Assembly (NCBI RefSeq): GCF_900156315.1
Contig: NZ_FTNI01000008.1
Span: forward strand, 124,001 to 188,000
Length of the DNA stretch: 64,000 bases
Direction: 5' to 3'
Origin: Microbispora rosea
GTDB lineage: Bacteria; Actinomycetota; Actinomycetes; Streptosporangiales; Streptosporangiaceae
The notes under the pieces are model-generated. The model was given only the letters and a program-made list of their open reading frames with translations, made no database searches and was not told where the DNA came from. Shown in pieces: positions 44,649 to 52,517 of this stretch (the first letter of the stretch is position 1; every line of letters starts with the position of its first letter). Both the position numbers and the translations under genes were made by a program.

Positions 44649-45506
44649 ATGGCCGACTGGTTTCACGAACGCATCATCGAGGCACACCGCCTGCCGCTGT
44701 TCTGCTTCTTCGTCGCGCTCATCACGGCGTTCGTCTTCACGCGGGTGAACGTACGGCTGATCAGGGCGCGGGTGCGGTGGCTCGGCAACGTCAGCGTGGG
44801 CGAGATGCACATCCACCACGTGGTGTTCGGCGTGGTGCTCACGCTGCTCGGCGGGGTGGCCGGGCTGGTCCTGTCGGGTGCGTCCACGGGGTGGTACTCC
44901 TTCTCCTCGGCGGTGTTCGGCGTGGGCGCCGCCCTCGTGCTCGACGAGTTCGCGCTGATCCTGCACCTGCGCGACGTCTACTGGCAGGAGAAGGGCCGCA
45001 CCTCGGTGGACGCGGTCTTCGTGGCGATCGCCGCCACCGGCCTGCTGCTGCTCGGGCTGCGCCCGCTCGCCTGGACCGGCGCGAACGGCGGCCACTGGAC
45101 GGCTCCCGCGTTCCTCTTCGTCAACCTCGTCTTCGCCATGATCACCCTGCTCAAGGGGAAGATCTGGAGCGGTCTGCTGGGACTGTTCGTGCCGCCGCTG
45201 CTGTACGTGGGGGCGGTGCGGGTGGCCCGTCCCGGCTCGCCCTGGGCCCGCTGGTGCTACTCGGAGCGGGCGAGGCGGCCCCGGCCGCGCCTGATGGCCA
45301 AGGCGATCCACCGGGAGGAGCGCTGGCGCCGCCCGGTCATCCGGGTGAAGATCGCGGTGCAGGAGTTCGTGTCCGGCCGCCACGACCTGCCCGCGTCCGC
45401 CCTGCCGGCCCGGCAGCACCGGCGGCGGGTCGTGTCCCCCCATCCCCGGCCGGGGGCGGACCACCCCGGGCGTCCCTGGCGCTCGGGCCGGCCCCGCGCC
45501 CGATGA
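44649..45506 (+). CDS. Conserved membrane protein, function unknown
   Basis: A 285-residue protein with GGGGGAA before the ATG. About five to six membrane helices span residues 15-200. A conserved-looking motif GEMHIHHVVFGVVL carries three histidines and could bind a metal or heme. A 90-residue basic C-terminal tail (REERWRRPVIRVKIAVQEFV) is likely cytoplasmic. The family is widespread in actinomycetes without known function. It is in its own transcription unit after the FadR gene. Confidence 0.7.
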   Translation: MADWFHERIIEAHRLPLFCFFVALITAFVFTRVNVRLIRARVRWLGNVSVGEMHIHHVVFGVVLTLLGGVAGLVLSGASTGWYSFSSAVFGVGAALVLDEFALILHLRDVYWQEKGRTSVDAVFVAIAATGLLLLGLRPLAWTGANGGHWTAPAFLFVNLVFAMITLLKGKIWSGLLGLFVPPLLYVGAVRVARPGSPWARWCYSERARRPRPRLMAKAIHREERWRRPVIRVKIAVQEFVSGRHDLPASALPARQHRRRVVSPHPRPGADHPGRPWRSGRPRAR

Positions 45507-45573
45507 GACCACGCCGCCGTCCGAAAGCCGGGTGGCGTGTGCGGTGATCCGTGACCAGGCCGGCGGAGCCGAC

Positions 45574-46590
45574 CTACGTAGCGGACCGGGATCTTCCGGT
45601 CGGCACCGTCGAGGCCGATGACGTCTCCACGGTCGCCTGCCGCCGGGAGGCGGTGACGTAGCAGGGGGGCAGGGGCGCCGGAACCACCGCAGCCGGGTCC
45701 AGGACGGCGCGACGCTTGCCCTTCTCGTCCGGAGGGCAGCGGTAGTCGCGGCTGATGCGGATCTCGGCCACCCCCGGGGCGAGCCGGTAGGTCGCGAACG
45801 GCATGGTGCACTCGCTGTGACCGTCCTCCCAGCGCAGCCATACCACGTCGTCCTTGCGCGGGTTGACCATGGCCACCGTGTCACGGCTGTCGTTGAGGGA
45901 TTGGTAGTCGTCGGTGACGTCGTGGAACCGGCCGGTCTGCCCGCGGTCGTAGAAGCAGACGCTGGGCGCGTCGCACCGGTTGGGATCCTCACCACGGACC
46001 AAGGGGATCTCGTTGCCGGCGGGCCTCAGGAACAGGGTCAAAACCGTGGCGATCAGTGCGCCCGCCACGACCCCGGCGAGGCCGGCCGACAGGACGCGGG
46101 TACGGCTCGGCCCAATGGACGTCGGCCCGGTGAGAGTCGGCTCAGTGAGCGCCGACACGGAGGACGGGCCCGGGGCGTCATCCGAGGGTGTCGTCTCCTC
46201 GGCCTGTCCCTTGGTCTGCTCCATGGCGGGCTCGTGATCACCAGGGCTGGCTATTCGCCGCCAGGCGTCCTGCCACCGGGCGATCTGAGCCTCGATCTCC
46301 GCGGACGACAGCTCGCAGGCGGACAGGCAGGCCGCCACGTAGGCCTCGACGAAGGCCAGCCGCGGCAGGCCGGGCAGCCCCCGGCCGTTGAGGGTGTAGG
46401 ACACGGTGCTCGACGGCAGGGCGTCCACCTCGTGGCCGTCGGGGGTGGTCGAGCGGCCGGCCAGGTGACGCAAGCGGCGCAGTGAGGGCTGCCCTGCCCA
46501 GGTCCTGAGCCGCTTGAGTAAGTCGATGAATTCCTGAGCGCTGTCTGCCGACGCCGGATCCGGCGGAGGCGAGGTCACCGCGTCGCCCAT
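45574..46590 (-). CDS. HTH-domain membrane-anchored protein
   Basis: The ATG at 46590 gives 338 residues, beginning MGDAVTSPPPDPASADSA. Residues 20-105 resemble an XRE-type helix-turn-helix followed by helices (FIDLLKRLRTWAGQPSLRRL, SSTVSYTLNGRGLPGLPRLA, EAYVAACLSACELSS). After a Pro/Ser/Thr linker a single helix (VLSAGLAGVVAGALIATVLTLFL) leads to an outer domain of about 150 residues with four cysteines (DPNRCDAPSVCFYDRG, SECTMP, YRCPPDE). The layout suggests a sensor linking an outer signal to an inside DNA- or protein-binding domain. It is divergent from a small secreted protein. Confidence 0.65.
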   Translation of the reverse strand: MGDAVTSPPPDPASADSAQEFIDLLKRLRTWAGQPSLRRLRHLAGRSTTPDGHEVDALPSSTVSYTLNGRGLPGLPRLAFVEAYVAACLSACELSSAEIEAQIARWQDAWRRIASPGDHEPAMEQTKGQAEETTPSDDAPGPSSVSALTEPTLTGPTSIGPSRTRVLSAGLAGVVAGALIATVLTLFLRPAGNEIPLVRGEDPNRCDAPSVCFYDRGQTGRFHDVTDDYQSLNDSRDTVAMVNPRKDDVVWLRWEDGHSECTMPFATYRLAPGVAEIRISRDYRCPPDEKGKRRAVLDPAAVVPAPLPPCYVTASRRQATVETSSASTVPTGRSRSAT

Positions 46591-46794
46591 GTATGGACCC
46601 ACCTTTCCAGGGACGGGAACGGGACGGTCACATGGTCCCCTCTGACGGTTCACTTCTACGCCTGCCGTACAAGATCGGCCAATCGTGTCCAATTCTGTTG
46701 CGTCGCTTGTCGGACACCTGTCTTCCCAGGTGAGCTGGCCATGCCTGGCCCGAGTCCAGGCGAACTGCTTCACCGGAGACAGGAGAAAGAAGCC

Positions 46795-47112
46795 ATGCGA
46801 CTCAGCAAGAAGATCGCACTCCCCATCGCGGCGTCCGCGGGAGTCGCCGCGCTGCTCTTGCCCACGGGCGGAGTGGCCTCCGCGGCCACCGCCCAGGCGC
46901 GCAGCCCTCTTCCGGGGTGCGTGCACTGGCACCTGTCGAGCAGCGGCGTCACGGACCACCTCAGCGTGACCAACGGCTGTGGCGCGGGGCACTGGTTCAA
47001 GGTGATCCTGGCCCATCGCAGGGACTTCAAGTGCACGTACTACGCCCCCGGGAACACCTGGAACTGGTCCTGGAAGTGGCCGGGCAAGTTCTCCGCCCTG
47101 CACAACTGCTGA
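46795..47112 (+). CDS. Small secreted cysteine-containing protein
   Basis: A 105-residue protein with AGGAGAAAGA before the ATG. A clean signal peptide (MRLSKKIALPIAASAGVAAL, ending GVASAATAQA) is followed by about 70 mature residues. These contain four cysteines (PGCVHWHLS, NGCGAGHWFK, FKCTYY, HNC at the end) and many aromatics (NTWNWSWKWPGKF). The pattern suggests a disulfide-bonded extracellular peptide, such as an inhibitor, toxin-like or surface-active protein. Family not recognised. Divergent from the HTH-membrane protein. Confidence 0.65.
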   Translation: MRLSKKIALPIAASAGVAALLLPTGGVASAATAQARSPLPGCVHWHLSSSGVTDHLSVTNGCGAGHWFKVILAHRRDFKCTYYAPGNTWNWSWKWPGKFSALHNC

Positions 47113-47328
47113 CGCGGCGGGACCGTGCGCGGGAACATCTCACCGGCCCGGGTGTTTCCGCGCGCCTGCGCGACAGGTGCCGAGGCCGTGCCGAGCTCTC
47201 CGGCGATCACGCCGGGTGCGCGGCGACTGTGAACCGTCACCGAACCTACGGGGCCGGGGAGGAGTCGTAGGAGACAGGGCGGCAGCCGCGCCTTTCCCGA
47301 TCGCCTTCGCGAAGGGGGCCTGTGACTG

Positions 47329-47781
47329 ATGGCTCGATGGTCATCCCGGCGTTCTTTATCGGGTGTCGGGTCGTTCGCGTTCTTCGCGGCCTGGTTCGGC
47401 ATCCTGATCGTGATGCTCGTCGCTCAGGTCTTCGACATCGTGTCGGCCCTGGACCTCGGGCGGCACGGCGTCCGCACCACCGGCGTCGCCCTCTCCACCC
47501 GGTCGGAGACATGGAACGACACCGACGGCCATCCCATCACCGTGAACTACACGAAGATCGGTTTCACGGTGGGCACGCAACGGCACGTCGAGGAGATCTC
47601 CGGCTGGTACGCGACAGGGGAGAAGGTCCGCATCGTCTACGACCCCGAGAGCGTGAACGTCGTCAGGAGCGAGGAGGACACCGGCCTGGGCGGGCTGGCC
47701 GGAAATTTCGTGGGGATCGCCATCCTGCTCGCCATGCTCGTCTTCGGCGTCAGCTTCGTCTTCTCCTGGCACCGATGGTGA
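47329..47781 (+). CDS. DUF3592-like membrane protein
   Basis: A 150-residue protein with helices at both ends (FAFFAAWFGILIVMLVAQVF and FVGIAILLAMLVFGVSFVF) and an outer domain between them (DLGRHGVRTTGVALSTRSETW, YATGEKVRIVYDPESVNVV). The 'V-x-Y-D-P' ending of the outer domain is typical of DUF3592. Function unknown. GGGGG lies before the ATG at 47329. Confidence 0.7.
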   Translation: MARWSSRRSLSGVGSFAFFAAWFGILIVMLVAQVFDIVSALDLGRHGVRTTGVALSTRSETWNDTDGHPITVNYTKIGFTVGTQRHVEEISGWYATGEKVRIVYDPESVNVVRSEEDTGLGGLAGNFVGIAILLAMLVFGVSFVFSWHRW

Positions 47782-47889
47782 CGATGCCCGCCGCGATGTG
47801 ATCGAATCCGCGTACGCGCCGAGGATCCGGCAGAACCCTCTCGCGCCCGTCGGCGTCCAATCCCACGTGCCGGCACGAGGGGTGGACGC

Positions 47890-50800
47890 ATGACGGGGAC
47901 GCTGCTGCCGGAGGATCCGGAGCGGCTGGGCGGTTACTGGCTGTCGGGGCGGCTCGGCTCCGGCGGCCAGGGCGTCGTGTACGAGGCGTACGACAGCCAG
48001 GGGCGCCGGGTGGCGGTGAAGGTGCTGCACGGCGACGCCGCGGTGGATCCGGAGCTTCGGGAGCGGTTCGGGCGGGAGGCCGCGGCGGCCCGGCTGGTGG
48101 CGACGTTTTGCACGGCGCCGGTCATCGCCGCCGAGTTGGACGGGCCCCGGCCGTTCATCGTCAGTGAGTATGTCGAGGGGCGGAGTCTGCGCCGGGCTGT
48201 GCAGGAGGGGCAGGTCTTCGCCGGGGACGGCCTGCATCGGCTGGCGACCGCGATCGCCACGGCGCTGACGGCGATCCATGAGGCGGGGGTCGTGCATCGT
48301 GACCTCAAGCCCGACAACGTGCTGCTCGGCCCGGACGGCCCCCGGGTGATCGATTTCGGCGTCGCCAGGACGTTGGAGATGTCGCTGACCAGCACGGGGC
48401 TGGTGGCCGGGACGCCGACGTACATGGCGCCGGAGGTGTTCACCGGGCAGCGTGCGGGGCCGGCCGCCGATGTGTTCGCCTGGGGCGGGATCGTGCTGTT
48501 CGCCGCCACGGGTGAGGATCCGTTCCGTGCGGAGAGCCTGGGCGGGGTGATGCACCGGGTGCTGTCGGCCGATCCCGACCTGTCGGTGCTGCCCGCGTCG
48601 CTGCGGCCGCTGGTCGGCGCGGCGCTGGTCAAGGAACCGTCTGCCCGCCCGTCCGCCCGCGACCTGCTGTTGGCGCTGATCAGCGGGGGCGGCCGGGTGG
48701 ACACCGCGCACTTGCTGGCGGAGGGCAGCCGGGCGGCGCGGGCGGTGCACGGGCAGGGCGATCCCGACCCGGCGCTGGGCGCGCTGGCCGAGGACGCGTA
48801 TGACACGCTCGGCCCCGCGGGGCGTGATCTGGTGCCGCAGATCTTCTTGCGGCTGGTCGCGGTGGGTCCGGAGGGTGAGCTCGCGACGCGCAGGGTGGGC
48901 GAGGATGAGTTGCCGCCCGGTTCGGGCGAGGTGCTGCGGTTGTTCGCCTATGTGCTGTCGCGGCGGGACGGCGAGGTGGGCCTGGCCCGGCCGGCGCTGC
49001 TGCGGGCCTGGCCCCGGCTGCGGGCCTGGCTGGACGACGAGTGGGACGGCCTGCCGGTCCACGCGGAGATCCGCCTCAGGGCCCGGCAGTGGGCCGCGAC
49101 CGGTCGCCGCCAGGCCGACCTGCTGCAGGGCGGCCGCCTGGACGCGGCCGTGGGCTGGGCTGTCACCGGTCGCCGTCACCTCGCCCTCAACGTCCTGGAG
49201 CGCGAGTTCCTCGACGCGTCGGCCGCGCTGACTCGGCGGCGAGCCCGCCGTCGCCGCCTGCTCACCGCGGCCCTGGCCGTGCTGCTCGTGCTGTCGCTGG
49301 CGGGCGGCGGCCTCGCGGCCTACCAGGGCAGCCGGATCGCCGCCCAGCGTGACCAGATCTCCGCGCAGCGCGACCGGGCCAACGGCCGGGAGGCGGCGCT
49401 GCGCGCCGGGACCCTGCGCACCACCGACCCCACCGCCGCCATGCTGCTCAGCGTGGCCGCCTGGCGCCTCGACGGCGGCGCCGAGGCCCGCTCCAGCCTC
49501 ATGTCCTCGCTCTATCAGCCGGAGATCGCGGTTTACCGCCCGCCGGGCGGCGGGCTGCAGGCGTTGAGCCGGGACGGGCGCACCGTCGTCACCGTGTCGG
49601 ACGACGGCATCAGCCTTCACGACGTGCGGGGCCGGCGCCTGCTCCGGCGGATCCCGGTGCCGGGCCTGCGCTCCGACCCCCTGCTCGGCGTGTCGCTCAG
49701 CCCGAGCGGCAGGTCCGTCGCGATGATCACCTCGACGAAGGCGATGGTGTGGGACCTGGGCACCGGCCGGGTCCGGGCCGAGCTCGCCGTTCCCGGCGCG
49801 CGAGCCGGAGGAGAGATCCAGTTCACGGACGACGAGTCGAAGGTCGCCGTGCTGGAGGACACGAACGGCTTCGTCTGGGACCTCGCGAACGGCCGGACGT
49901 ACGGCCGGGCGATTGAGGGCGGCTGGCCCGGAGAGCTGCCGGTCCTGCCGCGCTCGGGACGGATCGCCGCGCTGCTCGACCCGGACGGCGGCTTCGGCGT
50001 GCGGCGGCTGCCCGGCCCGGACCGCGACCCGAGGTTCCGGGGAGCCTGTCCCGGACGGCTGGGGGCCGTCGCCTTCAGCCGGGACGGCGCGCTGATGGCC
50101 TGCGGGGGCCGGCAGATCACCCTCGTCTCGGCCGCGACGGGCCGGCGGATCACCGAGGCGGGGGACGACGACTGGCCTTGGACCGAGAGCGGGGCCGACG
50201 AGCCCGCCAACGCCGTGAACGCCGGCCTGCGATTCAGCGCCGACGGGCGCTACCTGGCGGGGTTCGCCGACCGGTCCATCAGGGTCTGGCGGGTGCGCGA
50301 CCACCGGCAGGTGTTCACCTACCGGGCCGAGGACGACGTGGCGGACGTCCGCCTCGACTCCGACGGGCACACCCTGCGCTTCCTCCTGGAGGAGGCCGTG
50401 GTCAGCCTGGACATCCGGCCGCGGGCCGATCCGGTCCGCCCGCCAGGCCGGATCTTCCGCACCTGGCTGAGCCCGGAGGGCCGCTGGCTGGCGATCGAAC
50501 CGGAGGAGTCCGGCCCCCTGGAGCTGTGGGACGTGTCCCGGCGGCGACCGGCCGGGTCGCTACCGGGAACGGCCGACTGGGGAGACGCGATCTTCGACCG
50601 TACGGGCCGGACCATGGTGATCGGCGACGACACGCTCGAGCGGCTGCGCGCCTGGGACGTCGCCGGGCGCCGGCCGCTGTGGAGCTACCGGGCGCCGCGC
50701 GGCCTCCTGGTGGAGGGCCACGCCTTCAGCCCGGACGGCAGGCTCTTCGCGGCCACGCTCGGGCAGGCGGACAACGGTCCGGAAACGCGGGGGAGCCGGC

Positions 50801-51411
50801 TCCTCGAGTGGGACGCGCGCACCGGCCACCTGGTCCTTGACATTCCTCTCGACCGGCAGACCGGCGACATCGCCTTCGGCGCCGACGGGCGGACGATCGT
50901 CTGCACCGATGGACGGATCCTGGACGCGGCCACCGGCAGGCAGCAGGGCAAGGCGTTCATCCCCTCCGAGTCCTTCGCCGTCAGTCCCACCGGCGACCTG
51001 ATCGCCGTGGGCGGCATCACGGGCCGGATCTTCCTCTGGGACACCAGGGGTCCGTCCCCCGTGCCGCCCACGCTGCACGGGACGATGGAGCAGATCGACG
51101 CACTGGCCTTCTCGCCCGGGGGAGACGTCCTCGCCACGGTGAGCGAGCGCGGGACGGTGCAGCTGTGGGACGTGCGCGCCGGGCGGCGGCTGGGCGGAGC
51201 CGTCCCGCTGCTCTCCGACCTCGGCCTGACCTCGGCGTTCGGCGCCGACGGCACGCGCCTGTACGTCGCCGACCAGATCGGGGACCTGTTCGAGATGCCC
51301 GTGGACGGGGATCTCGTGGCGCGGCAGGTGTGCGCGCGGGCCGGGCGGACCCTGACCAGGGAGGAATGGGCGCGTTACCTGCCAGGAACGCCTTACCGGG
51401 ACGTGTGTTGA
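47890..51411 (+). CDS. Serine/threonine kinase fused to STAND-like helical region, membrane helix and WD40 propeller
   Basis: A 1173-residue fusion. Residues 14-275 are a Hanks-type kinase: P-loop GSGGQG (23-28), Lys44, HRDLKPDN (136-143), DFG (155-157), APE in TYMAPE. Residues 290-450 resemble the winged-helix region that normally follows the P-loop NTPase of actinobacterial nSTAND1 proteins (PALLRAWPRLRAWLDDEWDG, ADLLQGGRLDAA, VLEREFLDASAAL), but no second P-loop is present. One helix (about 456-480) crosses the membrane, then RDQISAQRDRANGREAALRA and WD40 blades to the end, each ending in VWD/LWD-like turns. The kinase is inside and the propeller outside. Substrates are unknown. Confidence 0.88.
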   Translation: MTGTLLPEDPERLGGYWLSGRLGSGGQGVVYEAYDSQGRRVAVKVLHGDAAVDPELRERFGREAAAARLVATFCTAPVIAAELDGPRPFIVSEYVEGRSLRRAVQEGQVFAGDGLHRLATAIATALTAIHEAGVVHRDLKPDNVLLGPDGPRVIDFGVARTLEMSLTSTGLVAGTPTYMAPEVFTGQRAGPAADVFAWGGIVLFAATGEDPFRAESLGGVMHRVLSADPDLSVLPASLRPLVGAALVKEPSARPSARDLLLALISGGGRVDTAHLLAEGSRAARAVHGQGDPDPALGALAEDAYDTLGPAGRDLVPQIFLRLVAVGPEGELATRRVGEDELPPGSGEVLRLFAYVLSRRDGEVGLARPALLRAWPRLRAWLDDEWDGLPVHAEIRLRARQWAATGRRQADLLQGGRLDAAVGWAVTGRRHLALNVLEREFLDASAALTRRRARRRRLLTAALAVLLVLSLAGGGLAAYQGSRIAAQRDQISAQRDRANGREAALRAGTLRTTDPTAAMLLSVAAWRLDGGAEARSSLMSSLYQPEIAVYRPPGGGLQALSRDGRTVVTVSDDGISLHDVRGRRLLRRIPVPGLRSDPLLGVSLSPSGRSVAMITSTKAMVWDLGTGRVRAELAVPGARAGGEIQFTDDESKVAVLEDTNGFVWDLANGRTYGRAIEGGWPGELPVLPRSGRIAALLDPDGGFGVRRLPGPDRDPRFRGACPGRLGAVAFSRDGALMACGGRQITLVSAATGRRITEAGDDDWPWTESGADEPANAVNAGLRFSADGRYLAGFADRSIRVWRVRDHRQVFTYRAEDDVADVRLDSDGHTLRFLLEEAVVSLDIRPRADPVRPPGRIFRTWLSPEGRWLAIEPEESGPLELWDVSRRRPAGSLPGTADWGDAIFDRTGRTMVIGDDTLERLRAWDVAGRRPLWSYRAPRGLLVEGHAFSPDGRLFAATLGQADNGPETRGSRLLEWDARTGHLVLDIPLDRQTGDIAFGADGRTIVCTDGRILDAATGRQQGKAFIPSESFAVSPTGDLIAVGGITGRIFLWDTRGPSPVPPTLHGTMEQIDALAFSPGGDVLATVSERGTVQLWDVRAGRRLGGAVPLLSDLGLTSAFGADGTRLYVADQIGDLFEMPVDGDLVARQVCARAGRTLTREEWARYLPGTPYRDVC

Positions 51412-51490
51412 GCGCTCAAAGAGCATTTCGGCCGGTTCTGTGGGTATTTCATCCCATGTCAGAGCTGTTGGGGGGCGGGGAGGGGCGGTA

Positions 51491-51685
51491 GTGGAGTCTC
51501 GGGAGCGGTTCGTGTTCCAACGGATGGCGGCGCAGCTCAAACGGGAGGCGGCGCTGCTGACAGGGGATCGGCTCATGGCGGCGGAGGCACGCAGCGAGGA
51601 GGCCGAGGCCGACCTGTGCCTCACCTGGTACGCGATCATGGACACCACCCGGCGGATCCGCCTGGCCTACGGGGTATCCGGATGA
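51491..51685 (+). CDS. Small helical protein preceding a nucleotidyltransferase
   Basis: A GTG start after GGGGAGGGGCGG gives 64 residues, VESRERFVFQRMAAQLKREA to RRIRLAYGVSG, predicted mostly helical with many Glu/Arg. Its stop overlaps the next start by four bases (ATGA), so it is translationally coupled to the AbiEii-like gene. No family recognised. The pairing suggests an antitoxin- or partner-like role, which is inference. Confidence 0.5.
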   Translation: MESRERFVFQRMAAQLKREAALLTGDRLMAAEARSEEAEADLCLTWYAIMDTTRRIRLAYGVSG

Positions 51686-52425
51686 GGGATGATCACGGTG
51701 CGTGCGCGGGTGATACTGAGGTGGTGACCGCGTCTTCCGCCTTCCCGGCGCCCCCGTTCCACCTGCGCCTCATCGAGGACGCGCGGCCGGTCCTCGACCG
51801 GTACGGCCTGCTGCTCGCCGGCGGCTACGCGCTGCTGGCGCACGGATGCACGTCGAGGCCGGTCGACGACCTCACCTTCGCCACCGGCGGCGAGGCCCCG
51901 CTGGCGGAGGCCGGCCAGGCGCTGGCCGAGGCGTTCGGAAGCACCGGCCTGTCGGCCGAGGTGTGCGAGGCCGGCGCCCGCATCGGCCGCGTCGTCGTCA
52001 CCGACGAGATCACCGGCCAGTCGTGCGAGGTCGCCCTGCTCCGCGAGCCGCTGCGGGACCGGCCCGCCGACATCGGCCCCTGCCGGGTGCTCGGCCTGGA
52101 CGACGCCGTGGGACTCAAGGTCCGCGCCCTGCAGGACCGCGGCCTGCCGCGCGACTTCGCCGACGTGGCCGCGGTGTCCGGCCTGTACTCCTTCCGCCTG
52201 CTCGAACAGCTCGGCGCGCGCTACGACGACGAGTGGCGGGTGGAGGACCTGGTCGAGCGGCTGGAGACCGTCGACCTGCTGGCCGACGAGGCGTTCGGCG
52301 GCCTGGACGAGGAGGGCGTCGCCGACGTCCGCCGCTTCGCGTACGCCTGGGCCGAGGACATCAAGCTGCGCCGCGTCGACGACGGCGACGCCGAGTTCGA
52401 CCTCGACGTCCCCGGCGTGGACTGA
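51682..52425 (+). CDS. AbiEii-like nucleotidyltransferase
   Basis: A 247-residue protein; the ATG at 51682 overlaps the previous stop, with GTG codons at 51721 and 51724 as alternatives. The nucleotidyltransferase motif region is LLLAGGYALLAHGCTSRPVDDLTFATGG (GGYAL at 47-51, Asp62 and Asp63). This matches AbiEii/AbiGii-type toxins, though the usual D-x-D end reads D-L-T here. The remaining part is acidic. It may be the toxin half of a toxin-antitoxin pair, or a tRNA- or protein-modifying enzyme. Confidence 0.65.
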   Translation: MRDDHGACAGDTEVVTASSAFPAPPFHLRLIEDARPVLDRYGLLLAGGYALLAHGCTSRPVDDLTFATGGEAPLAEAGQALAEAFGSTGLSAEVCEAGARIGRVVVTDEITGQSCEVALLREPLRDRPADIGPCRVLGLDDAVGLKVRALQDRGLPRDFADVAAVSGLYSFRLLEQLGARYDDEWRVEDLVERLETVDLLADEAFGGLDEEGVADVRRFAYAWAEDIKLRRVDDGDAEFDLDVPGVD

Positions 52426-52517
52426 TCCCAGAGGTCGAAAACCCCGCGCGCACCGGCGTTTCCGGTGAATTAGGGTCTCCGGAAGATCGCACGCCGGGTT
52501 CGCGCGTAGGGGGCTCC

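Noticed and set aside
47356-50370. 1004-codon reverse-strand open frame
   Set aside because: Antisense to the kinase-WD40 gene and DUF3592 gene; composition (Arg/Pro/Gly/His) shows no domain.
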